Assembly (NCBI GenBank): GCA_021234155.1 | Contig: JAJEKV010000014.1 | Span: 3,923,563-3,987,562, forward strand | Reading direction: 5' to 3' | DNA length: 64,000 nt | DNA from: Isoetes taiwanensis | Lineage: Eukaryota > Streptophyta > Lycopodiopsida > Isoetales > Isoetaceae | Part shown: piece by piece, positions 33,731 to 43,900 of the stretch | How the letters are laid out: every line of letters begins with the position of its first letter | How positions within the stretch are numbered: the stretch's first letter is position 1 | The notes under the pieces: model-generated | Seen by the model: only the letters and a program-made list of their open reading frames with translations | What the model was told of the DNA's origin: nothing | The model's database searches: none | Program-made: the position numbers and the translations under genes

Positions 33731-33872
33731 CATTTTAGGGTCCCACTCTCCCTAAAATGGGAGAGTAACCCGGACAGTAATACGCTTGCTGCGCCTTCTG
33801 TTTGGGTCCCATAAACCAATTGGTCTCCGTGGATGATAAAAACTCTATTCCATTCTATTCTATTCCTAATAC
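33731..33872 (+). mobile_element. LINE 3' end inserted in the LTR element leader
   Basis: A hairpin (cattttaggg at 33731 with ccctaaaatg at 33750) is followed by aacccggacagtaatacgc, cccataaaccaattggtctc, cgtggatgataaaa and (attct)n. It matches the last 130 bases of the LINE at 21150-26806 in the same orientation. It lies between the primer binding site and gag, so it inserted after the LTR element. Confidence 0.82.
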
Positions 33873-33933
33873 ACCCTAAATCACTATCTCTTAATCTCCA
33901 GCTTAAGTTAATCCATTTTCTTGACTGTAGGAT

Positions 33934-34515
33934 ATGGCTCGCACCAAATGCACGGCCCGAAAATACAGGAGCCCCAGGCAGAGGCCTAGTATGGCGGACA
34001 TAGCGGCAGGAAGCGGCAAGAAGATCCCGGAGCACCTCAGGGCCAGGAGAGGAGACGAGAAGCCCCATGAATCATCCAGCTCCACAGACGAGACATTCCA
34101 CACCTCCCATGAGCAGGTGTCTAGCAGCTCGACAGGGGACTCGCAGCAAACGGGCGAGACAATTGACTATGACACACTCTCTGGCAGTCAGCAGGAGCAG
34201 TAAGAGGAGCAGGAGCAGCAAGGCGGGCAGCAGCAAGAGGAGCGTCAGTAGGAATAGGTCGGCCCCAGCAAGAAGAAGGGGAAGGATAAGGTGGCAGAAT
34301 GACCAGAGGATAGGGCAGCAAGGAAGAAGCGAGAGAGGGAAAAGGAGGCAAGAAGGAGGGAGAAGAGATCCAAGAAGGACCAAGATCGACCCAGGAGAAC
34401 CATCCACATCCAAGAACCTCGTCGGGAATCAACCGACGAGAAGGTGCAAGAGGAAGGCGAAGAAGGCGAAGAAGAGGAGGAACCTGAAGAGGACGTTGGG
34501 GAGACCTCCAAATAA
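33934..34515 (+). pseudogene. Gag-like gene of the LTR element, H3-tail-like N-terminus
   Basis: The ATG at 33934 starts MARTKCTARKYRSPRQRP, close to the histone H3 N-terminus (MARTKQTARKS). It continues through DIAAGSGKKIPEHLRARRGD and a Ser-rich segment ESSSSTDETFH to an E/Q/K/R-rich half ending EPEEDVGETSK at 34515. After the first 89 codons the frame meets stops at 34201, 34249, 34255 and 34300 but is otherwise open, so nonsense changes and not frameshifts broke it. Low-complexity charged sequence makes domain assignment impossible. Homology with 1942-2110 shows the segment belongs to this family. Confidence 0.65.
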
Positions 34516-34559
34516 TATATATCTAGACATGAGAAATGCTTGGATACCATGGTGATATG

Positions 34560-35707
34560 TCAAGGTTGCATTATGTTAGCATGTACTTGTTGAATATTTG
34601 ACATCATGTGGTAGAACATGAATGTGATCTGTCTATAATATCATTGCAAATATTGGCATTGTTCTATGTTGTTCCTGGTAAATGCATAGGAAATGCATGT
34701 GAATTATGACTCTTGATTCTTGGATCATATGATGAAAAACATGGTTTAAACTCTGATGTGTGCGGCATATGCTAAGTTCTTGGCTGATACATGAGTGCAT
34801 ATTCTCCGGGGCCGGAGTCCATTTGCGGTGGCTTGGACTCGCGATTGTTCTTGTTCTTGAAATCGGGCGTTGTCACCCCAGCGAGGATGCTTCATCGCGC
34901 TACATGGCTTGGAAGTGTTTCCCTAGTGTTGGACGCAGGCTAGGAGGGTGTGTACACATGAGGCTTATCCCGCCCGTATTTGCTGCAAAGCCTGATCAGT
35001 CCAGATGGCCTTCATAGAACTGGAGTAGGCACTGCATGTTTATGGATATCTCATGGTTATTTCATGGTTCTTCATGGTCTCGTGATTATCTCTTGGTTAT
35101 TGTAAGGTTATGACATGTGGATTTACACCTTATTTGGATGGCTTGATGGTGTTTTGATTCTTATTATCATTGTTCGTGTTATGTGCTAATACTGCATTAT
35201 TGGTTCCTAGCATAGAGGGATTCTTAGGTGAGGCATCTAAGTCTGAGAATTACTCTTGTGATTGGTACATCGTACATGTTTATTGTTGATTATGCCATCA
35301 TTTTCTAAATGCCTCAAACCCCACTTAGTCTTTAAAACTAACCTCACGTGTTCATGGTGTAAGCAGCTTCAGAAGTAGCAGAATGTAGCCGGGCAACTGA
35401 AGGGCACAATTGAGTGCAGACTTCACTTAGGGGAATCTGTATGCCTTTGGAAAGGCCTTATCATTTCTGGAGCTTATATATATATATGGGGCTCATTTAT
35501 ATATGCCACAAGAGTGCTATACAATTATGCTTCAAATATATATGTACTGCTAACTATGGATTTGAAGATAAGATTCAATTCTTTTCCAAGATTTCTTCAC
35601 TATCATTGCATCATTCAACCCATACATACCAATTTGATGTTCACTCATGCAAGGTTAGATGGGATTTCGGGTTACCTGGAGGGTTAACCTGACAGGCCCG
35701 TTACGAT
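34560..35707 (+). mobile_element. LTR-like block, plus orientation
   Basis: It shares with the block at 36059-37300 (minus) the motifs ccccacttagtc (35319-35330), ...actaacc, and gtagcag..tgtagccggg. It ends ggcccgttacga followed by tctggtagacataac, loosely like an LTR end plus primer binding site. The left boundary is uncertain. Confidence 0.4.
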
Positions 35708-36047
35708 CTGGTAGACATAACATAGAAACCACCAGATCACAGACCTGTTGGACAAAATTCGAGTCCAGCCATGAACCAAAAAAGGGAGCATGAGAGGAGA
35801 GCAGCAGGAACTTAGTAAAGGCAAAATTGGCAGAGCAAGAGATTGAAGCAAATAGATGTAATCAAAGCAAAGGAGATGGAACATGAGGTAAATCTGGGAA
35901 GGAATAGATAGTAGAGGGGGCCATACTGTAAGAGGGCAAATATTGCCAATCAATTTCATTCTATGATGGAGTAAGCAGGAGTAATTCATTGATAGGGAGC
36001 TATATAATATCCGGGTGCACTTCAGTGCAGGCTTCACATCTCCCCTT

Positions 36048-37300
36048 ATGACAATATGTGACGAGCCTGCCGAGTGACCCTCATGGCAACTCGGGATCTT
36101 GTCTGAACTTGCATTAATTCTAGGTTGCTAGTATTGGTGAAGAATTGAATCTTCTTACTCATAATAATCAAAGATCAACCATGGTATATCCATTATCAAA
36201 TACAATAATATTCCGAGAAAACACTATCATCAATACATTCACAAGATCTAGCTGAGCAATTTAACACAAGAGCTTCTCCTCTGGAACTCAAGCACGATCC
36301 CCGGCTACACTGCTACCGCGAGCTTGACCATTGCTTGCTAATCCACTGCACAATGCACTCAAGGGGGTTAGTCCTTGTGACTAAGTGGGGATCCCTGGCT
36401 GCCACTGCACGCATGGAAATACTCTGGAATCTTGGATACAAAGACATAAGCACAAGCAAGACACCAGATCCTATGTGAGTATAGTGCTAAATACTAACAA
36501 CATGATCAAATGAAATAGAACACATGAGCATCAGAAACAAAGAGCATAGCCAAAATATAAGACATCATAACCATAGCTCCGGGACAATGGGAAGCTCAGC
36601 CAGCCTACATGCAGGCCCTGTTAGCAGAGAAATGCCCAGCCAGCTCACATTCCGAGCCCCGTTGGCGGAGTTGGTGGGGTGAACCTCGTATGCGCATACC
36701 CTTCCCAGCCCATGTTTGGCGCTGGAGGACCTCTTATCATGGAGTCACAAGAGTTGATGTAGCATCCCTGCCAGGAGAACTACGTCCGGTGTCTCAGAGC
36801 ACAAGAATATCACAGAGAAACATAGATGAACATGAGCACGTCGGAGCAACCTAGGCCACCGAACCTAGAAGCCCGACCCCGGAGGATCCAAGAGATAACA
36901 AAATACCTAGACAACAGTGGAACATGCAAAGACCAAGACGTGAAGTTCATTACAATATTTACTAAACATGTGCCTAGATCTTGCCATTGCTGAGGCTGCC
37001 CATACAATCTAACCATGCCGAAGTAGCTAACTCATTGGTGAAGACCATGATCACAATCCAAACATGTGGAGGAAGTTACGAGCCTGACTGTCATTAATGT
37101 AACTTCCATACCTATGTATGTTACTGATCAAGGAAAGATACTAACTTCTTCTATAATGCAAAACTTACCTCAAAATCATCCTCTCATGAGACAACATTCC
37201 ATAATGTTTATACTTTGAATCCATTAGCTATGATGCTCTTGATAAAATACAATGCAACAACTTAGAAACTTACAGTTATGCACTCAGACTAGCATCATGC
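36048..37300 (-). mobile_element. LTR-like block, minus orientation
   Basis: On the minus strand it carries ccccacttagtc (36379-36390), ggactaacc, gtagcagtgtagccgggg and an end ggctcgtcaca. The order is the same as in the block ending at 35707, so the two are diverged relatives facing each other across about 350 bases. The outer boundary is not resolved. Confidence 0.4.
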
Positions 37301-38460
37301 TGTAGCCACATTCATAAACCCTCAAGCTTTACATGGCTCTCCTTGTACCAATGTGGACCCGTCTCAATCTCAATAATCCTTGATGTTGGATGATCGCTTA
37401 TTCCCATTATAAGATCCACATGCGAACATGATGTTGAAATCCTTGATGCAGAGGGGGCGTTGACGCTCTACATCTGTGCTAGGCTACTTCTCAGCCTTAG
37501 CCCCATCTCCATGAGCTAAGAATGAAACTTTATCCCAATCCGTAGAATTTTACCATAGTTAGACAAATATTCAAACAATGCATATTCTTACTACTTAAGA
37601 TTATTCAGCTCAGCTCTTCATGCTCCAATCTCCTCTGTTGCTAAGCTCAAATGCAACCCAATTCCATCCATGGGTACTTAGCTTTATATTAGGACATGCA
37701 AATAATTTGATAAAAGCAGCAAATACAATACCAATAAGATAAAGCACAAAACACAAAATGACCAAAAACATAACATGAACACAAAATGGCGTTGGAGAGC
37801 TCGGTGCTGACCAGATCCAATTCAGTTCTGCCTTTTCTGGGGTTTCCATGCCGAATCGGTGCTTCTCATATAATATTTGGCCATTCTTGACTTAGAATCA
37901 GCCCTTACAGAGATGTTTCCAATCATTGATTACCTTCTCTACCTTATGAATCTCCAACAAATTCATAGTTTATCATATTTGCACGCAAAAATCATGTACA
38001 GACTAATCATGGCAACTCATAGAACCTCAATTGATCAATAGCAAAACCCCACCTGAGAATTTCTTCGCGGATAGACCTCTGGACCCCTGCAATTGATTGC
38101 ACCTCCAAAGATCCTCTTCTAAACTCCAAGAATCCAACTGCAGAAGAACATACGTAGTGCAGTCAATTCTGACCCAGCATCACAATTTCTGTCATAACTT
38201 TCTCATATGGACGATTTTCTGCCTGATCAGACCCATTCCGGAAAGCTTACTTGAAGATCTTTTCAGAAAAAGAAAAATCACCTGAAAAGGATCTCGGGTC
38301 CCGAGATATGATGCTTCAAATTTTGGGCTCCAAAACTGCCCAGAATTGCTCCCTGACTTCATGCTCTGCAACAATCCTTTTTTCCAAGAGACAAAATCCT
38401 GAACTCATGCTGGATACATGTTATACATGTGCACATACATACATAAATACATATACTGGC
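37300..38460. other. No gene recognised
   Basis: AT-rich with short frames only. It may be the 3' untranslated part of the L1 element to its right or internal retroelement sequence. Confidence 0.45.
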
Positions 38461-40300
38461 CCATCAGGTGCCCAGGTCTGTTACACAATAATACATAGAA
38501 TGGAGGCAACGGAACTGATCTTCTATGAGCAGATGATTATTGGTAGCAATAAATTTGTGCAAAATGTGAATATTGTAGGCCTCTTTGAGGAGAAATTTCA
38601 GATGAAAGATGGACCCTAGTTGCTTGGTACAGAGTATCTGTATGATCATTGGGGACATCATTAGAAAGCAACACTCCTCTGAACACCTGCACCACAATGT
38701 TCAAAGAATGCTGTGGACTTAAACTCTCCCCAATGAAGCCAATCAATGTCATATTTTTCCTTCCTAGTAGCCTTATGGGCCAGAGCACGTCTGATGAGTT
38801 CAAATTGGAAATTAAATTTCATAGTGAGATCACACTTCTTATTTGCCAAGGCCACATTATTTCTATGCTTCCAAACAATCCATAAGGCCATTTGGAGAAT
38901 AGAGGTGTTAACAATAGAAACTTGAGATTGAAAGAATTGGGATGTACTGATGGTAGAGTCTAAATCTGGGAGATTCAATTTAGGACCGATCTAAGCTAAC
39001 CAGCACCAAAAGTCTTGAACTTTCAGACATGTAAAGATATGCAAAATAGTCTCATCGTAGATCTTGCAGGAAGAGCAGATAGAGCTTACGAGAGATTTAA
39101 AATTCCTCTTAATCATGTTGGTATTGCTGAGAAGGGCATTATGGAGAACATGCCATGAAAAAACTTTAATCTTGGGGCAAGAGTAGGATTTCCAGCTACA
39201 ACACAAGATGCTTTTGAATTTTCTAAGTGTTAAGCCCTGAAGAGAAGCATACTTATTGCATTTAGCAAGAAGGAAAGCATGAAAGATTTTTAGACATTAC
39301 AATTCCCGTTGATTTTAAAAAACTAGTTCAGGGAAGTAGGGCTCTCCCCAGTCCCATTCTTATTGAGTAGGGAGAGTAAGTCTTAATCATATGATTATAA
39401 ATAAGTCTGTTGGTTTTATCCTCTCCCACCATGCTCTGAACTTTCTCCCATGGTAGCCATTGACTGTTGGTATCAACCATGTCCTTGATAGTCAAAATAT
39501 TTGCATTATGCCATTTTTGTAGCAAGTGGGGTGACGAGCAGATATCGAAATGGATGAGGAAGGGGCTAAAATAGGAGACCAAACGTTCGAGGCATCTCTA
39601 GCTGAATTTGTAATCTTGTCATGTTGAAATTTAGGCGAGACCAACTTCCAGGCTTTAAAAATATTCCTCATCAAGGGGAAGTGTTCGCAACACACTCAAA
39701 GTTATAAAAGACAGAATATGGCAATTGATGTTCATGGTGGAGCTGCGTAGAGTTTGCTTTTATTAAGCCAGTACCTGATAAAATCCATTGCTGGATATTA
39801 GAAACCTGAGATAGTTTTCCGCACATTCTTGGCCCCTAGCATTTCAGCCTGGAGATGTAAATATTTACAACCTACGCCCTCTCCCTTCATGCTGTAAGCC
39901 AGTTCTTCCCAAGATACCAAGTGAGTACCATGCCATATAAACTCTCTAATACACTGCTCAATTTTGTTGTAGAAGGCCTTATCTCCTATCAAAGTTGAAG
40001 AGAAATAAACATGACTACTTGCCAGCATAGAGTTAGCAATAAGTATCGTGCCTGCAAGAGATAATGAACCTTTGAGGAGGAAAAGCTTCTTTCTTATCCC
40101 GTTGTTCAGGGGTTGCCAAGCAACTTTTATATGCACAGCCAGGGGACGCCCAAGAAGGGTCAAAAAGTGCCCTTCAGGGACAAACTTAATTCCATGAGTA
40201 TCAAGATTTGGCCAGAACTTATCAGAGAGAATAGAGCACTTGGAGAAGTTAAGCTGAATCCCAGAGGCTCGGCCAAACTTGTGAATGGAGGAATTAATTT
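38460..40300 (-). pseudogene. L1-type LINE, C-terminal part of ORF2
   Basis: On the minus strand, from 40290: FGRASGIQLNFSKCSILSDK (RT thumb), HFLTLLGRPL, FLLKGSLSLAGTILIANSML and a zf-RVT region PKIKVFSWHVLHNALL with CSSCKIYDETILHIFTC, then ILQMALWIVWKHRNN. These are in the order of plant L1 ORF2 C-termini. Stops and frameshifts separate the blocks. It is 5' truncated at about 40300. The 3' end is not clearly marked by poly(A). Confidence 0.85.
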
Positions 40301-40755
40301 AAGTTCCATTTATGTCTTTTGTCAATTTCTTAATGTTTGTAGTTTATAGTTGTCGTCAATGGCATCCACTTGATTTCTACAATAATCAAAGGTGCACCAT
40401 GGTGTGCTAAAACATTTGGTTTAGGTTTTCTATGTATTCTTACATAGTTGATAATTTTTTATTTTAGGTTTTCCAACATATGGGGCATGATTTCATGTAT
40501 CCCGAGTTGTGCTCTCTGCTACTAGCCAAGCTTTAGCCATTACGAGGATATAGCTATTATTATGAGTTATTTAGCTATTATAAAGACAAATGTGGTACGA
40601 ATTTTAGAATTTGTTTTTGTTATTTTTCTGAAACAACCACCATGTAATTGAGTTGTTATTTCTAGAAATAACCATCTGTTGTTGGATTTGCTTTTGGAAT
40701 TAAGTTATATACTTGGGCTTTACCCAGTAATTGGATAGCTCCTTTCTATAGAAGA

Positions 40756-41086
40756 GACCAACAGGCGTGCAAAGTCTGGTGGCAAACAACTCTTTAGTGT
40801 AGTTCCGCATTTTCGGCGATGAATTGATTTGGATTGAATCTTATTGTCCACGGAGACCGGATAGATTATGGGACCAACAAACCCGCAAAGTCTGGTGGCA
40901 AACAACTCTCCATTGTAGTTTGCTCCATTTAGTGATAGAGGCGCCAACAGACTTGCAAAGTTTGGTGGCATCATCTCTTCAGTGTAGTTTGCTCTGCATT
41001 TTTACTAATGGAGGGACCAACAGACCTGCAAAGTCTGGTGGCAAACAAATCTCTAGTGTAGTTTACGCCGCATTTTCAGTGATGGA
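40756..41086. repeat. Satellite, four units of 68-72 bp
   Basis: Units begin gaccaacag at 40756, 40872, 40943 and 41015, each with gcaaagtctggtggcaaac and agtgtagttt boxes. The first spacing is long only because of a 48 bp insertion. Confidence 0.88.
40822..40869 (-). mobile_element. 48 bp LINE 3' end inside the satellite
   Basis: attgtccacggagaccgg is the reverse complement of the LINE 3' terminus, preceded by an ATTGA-like tail. Removing 48 bases restores the 68 bp unit spacing. Confidence 0.75.
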
Positions 41087-41248
41087 GGGAATACATCTGG
41101 GAGACCTAAGCGCTTTGGAATAGGCTCCAAAACTTGTTTACTTGAGGGTTCTATATGGTTCATGCACAAGTAGGAATGGGCTCCACATGTAACATGTTGT
41201 ACCCATGTTGAGTATTTCAGTTTTCTAAGAAATCTGGGGGTGTTGTTT

Positions 41249-41270
41249 TGGGGCCCGGGGAGGGGAGGGG
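41249..41270 (+). other. G-quadruplex motif
   Basis: Four runs of at least four G (41249-41270) are separated by loops of one to three bases, on the plus strand. Confidence 0.7.
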
Positions 41271-42299
41271 ATAAACACACTTGAGAGCCCATTTTCTCAG
41301 ATAAATAGGCGAGCCTGTTTATCTAAGGTAATGGGTGAGCAGGGGTGTTTATCCCCTTTAAGGGCAAGGTTCATCATCCATAGCTTGGCTACCAATCCCC
41401 TTTAACAGCAAGGTTCCTCATCCATAGCTCGGTTATCAGAGGTTTCATAGCTCGATTATCAGAGGTTGACGTCCTCCAGAGTTAAATTATCAACTCTCAG
41501 CCTAGATTATCAGCATTCGAGGTTGAATTCAGGGCAAAAAAATTCATCCGAGGCTGGATCGAGGGCAAAGATGCACGTTGCTGCCCCTTCTGGGGCACTT
41601 TACATGTAGAGTTATCGTCACGATGTTGTTAGTCTGAAGAAAAGTTCGTGATGGTTCTTGGTGGTCACAAAAAATGGCGATTTGGAATGAACGACACCTT
41701 TAAATTATGCCATTATTCAGAATAGGACTCCGTATTCTCAGGAGCGGCGCCGCTTCCCCTGCATTGTGCTTTCTTCTTCCAGAAATCCCGAGTCCCGACC
41801 TATGGGCTGCTTCAGGCGCGATATCATTTCAAGGCATTGAGAAGAAGCGATTTCAAGCTTTCAAGCCGGAAGATTTCAAGCTTTCAAGCAGAAGCTTTCA
41901 AGATTTCAAGCCGGAAGAGCCATCTTGGCCTTTTCTCACATTCTGGACATGGTTTTGCACACGAATTGCTTCCTGCTGCTTTTGCTCCGGCAAAGAAAGA
42001 CTGTGGCTACTCCATTGCTGCAGATTTCGTTGAGGACATCCCACAAAAAATACTCTGAATCATTCCCTTGTTTTTGGAGGCTGAGGTTTGAATGGGACCT
42101 TTCAAAAACCCATTTTCTAAGCAAAAATTTGGGACCTCTTCAATCGATGCTAAACCAAACCAGCATGTTGCATCATTTGGACAACATTTCCTGCCTGTAG
42201 ACTGCGCTTGAAGGTCGGCTATGGCGGGTTCTAGAACTTCTATAAGCTACATGGCATAATCAGATAGGTGGAAATTTAAAGGTGCCGTTCATTACGCAC
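41271..42299. other. No gene recognised, local repeats
   Basis: A duplicated aaggttcatcatccatagct block lies at about 41370-41430, and repeated tttcaagc/gatttcaag motifs at 41850-41920. A 108-residue frame at 41707 is low complexity in its second half and has no domain I know. Confidence 0.45.
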
Positions 42300-42300
42300 T

Positions 42301-42436
42301 GTAATTGCCATGAGTCGGACATTCCGCCTGTAAAGGGCTCCGGCAGCCCCGCCAAACGAGGCGGGGCACGAGCAGCAGAGCCGCGAGTGCGCCGCCGAGT
42401 TTGGCGGCGCCGCCGGACCCTCCTCATAGCAATTAC
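42301..42436. mobile_element. GC-rich foldback element, 136 bp
   Basis: gtaattgccatgag (42301-42314) is mirrored by ctcatagcaattac (42423-42436) with one mismatch. The core is very GC-rich with internal palindromes (cggcagccccgcc, gccgccgagtttggcggc). It lies 250 bases upstream of the DUF212 start codon. Confidence 0.65.
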
Positions 42437-42631
42437 CTAGTCGATGGTGATGGCTACGACTCTACATGTAATTCTCCACTAAGGAATTTAACGAGATATG
42501 GTTCAAAATGCCTCTCTATGATTGGGTGGGATGTGATTGCACATAAGCATAAGCCCTAACTAATAAATTGCGAAAAAAAAACTAGATTGATTTTTGCGTA
42601 CGAGATATGCCAAAGAATATACATTGCAGCT

Positions 42632-42670
42632 ATGGCGACTTCTTCCAGCTATGAGGCCCACCGGAGCTGA
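42632..42670 (+). other. Possible upstream open reading frame
   Basis: An ATG at 42632 opens a 12-codon frame ending at 42670, 17 bases before the DUF212 ATG. It would be in the leader if transcription starts upstream of 42632, which the sequence does not settle. Confidence 0.4.
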
Positions 42671-42687
42671 ACCCGATTGCCGGAACC

Positions 42688-43900
42688 ATGCTTGTGGTAT
42701 GCCTCCAACCCAGCCAGCTATGGTTGCTCTCATCAAATTATAGGTTTAGTTCTCCGCCCTTGTCCATGCTTCAGGCCCGCAGTCATCAATGGCGTCGACT
42801 TATCTCTAGCTTCAAAACCCACCATGCATTTAACCTAGGGCAATGCCGGACTTTGAGATTGCAGCAGAATTTTTGCCGATTAGAGATAAAAACAAGGTGT
42901 TCAAACTCTCAGGAGTTCAATTCCGATGAACAGGGGTTGAGAAGGCAGTCCAAGCCTTTTTGGTTTCATGGTAAATTTGGAATTTTGTCACTAGGGATTA
43001 TTGTTGTGAAAGCAGTTGCTTCTTTTCTCCGTTATTTGGAGCAAAAGCTCAAGAGAAAAACTGGACATGAAGCTCTCTTGATGCAAGGAGGCCTGGGCAT
43101 GGCGCTGTTGAGCACATCTACCATGGCTAAAGATCATATAAGCCCTGTAATTGTTACCTTGAGAGCTAATCCGACATTCATGGCAGGATTGCTGGCATGG
43201 GCAATAGCTCAGACTACCAAGGTTCTTACCACATATTTTGTAGAAGGACGTTGGGATTTTGAAAAGCTTTTAGGTTCTGGAGGCATGCCTTCTTCTCATT
43301 CAGCTCTGTGCGTTGGTCTTACCACCTCGGTGGCCTTTTGTCATGGATTGAGTGATTGCTTATTCCCTGTCTGTTTAGGCTTCAGTCTAATAGTGATGTA
43401 TGATGCAATTGGAGTTCGGCGCCATGCTGGTATGCAAGCAGAGGTAAGAGATTCCTAAAGTCTTATGCATAGTTGTTTCTTGTACAGTTGCACCATGTAA
43501 ATAATGTAGTTAACATGATAAGTAGCCGTATAACACCACATTTTGCTGATCAGCATATGCTTAAACATTACCTCAATGATCTGAAATTGCCTGCTTACAC
43601 ATTGCTTCCCTACTAGAACTTGTTGGCCTCAAGATTGCATTCCTATCAGACCTGTTGTCAGAAATATAGATTAGGAGACATGCATTCGGTCTTATTTACA
43701 TGTTCTTCTGGCTAACACTTTGCGACTTGCAGGTGTTAAATGTGATTATAAAGGACCTGTTCCAAGGGCACCCAATTAGTGAGAAGAAATTGAAAGAACT
43801 TTTGGGCCACACTCCTCTGCAAGTTTTTGCTGGTGCTTGTCTAGGAATACTAGTTGGCTATTGGTGTTCTCATCCCTGTCAAATCAACATGCTCGGTTGA
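42688..43900 (+). CDS. DUF212 acid phosphatase/vanadium haloperoxidase-related protein, 307 aa, 2 exons
   Basis: Exons are 42688-43443 and 43733-43900. The donor is gag/gtaaga and the acceptor cttgcag, phase 0. Residues 1 to about 80 are Ser/Arg-rich with few acids, like a plastid transit peptide. From about 160 comes the DUF212 core: ANPTFMAGLLAWAIAQTTK, the GGMPSSHSALCVGL phosphatase-like signature, IVMYDAIGVRRHAGMQAEV, then across the splice LNVIIKDL and LLGHTPLQVFAGACLGILVG. Several hydrophobic segments indicate a membrane protein. The family resembles PAP2 phosphatases; its plant role is poorly known. The start is the first ATG giving a transit-like N-terminus, with a short frame upstream. 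No lesion is seen. Confidence 0.9.

Noticed and set aside
33934-33966. Histone H3 gene fragment
   Set aside because: Only the first eleven residues match convincingly; the rest is gag-like and shared with another retroelement copy.
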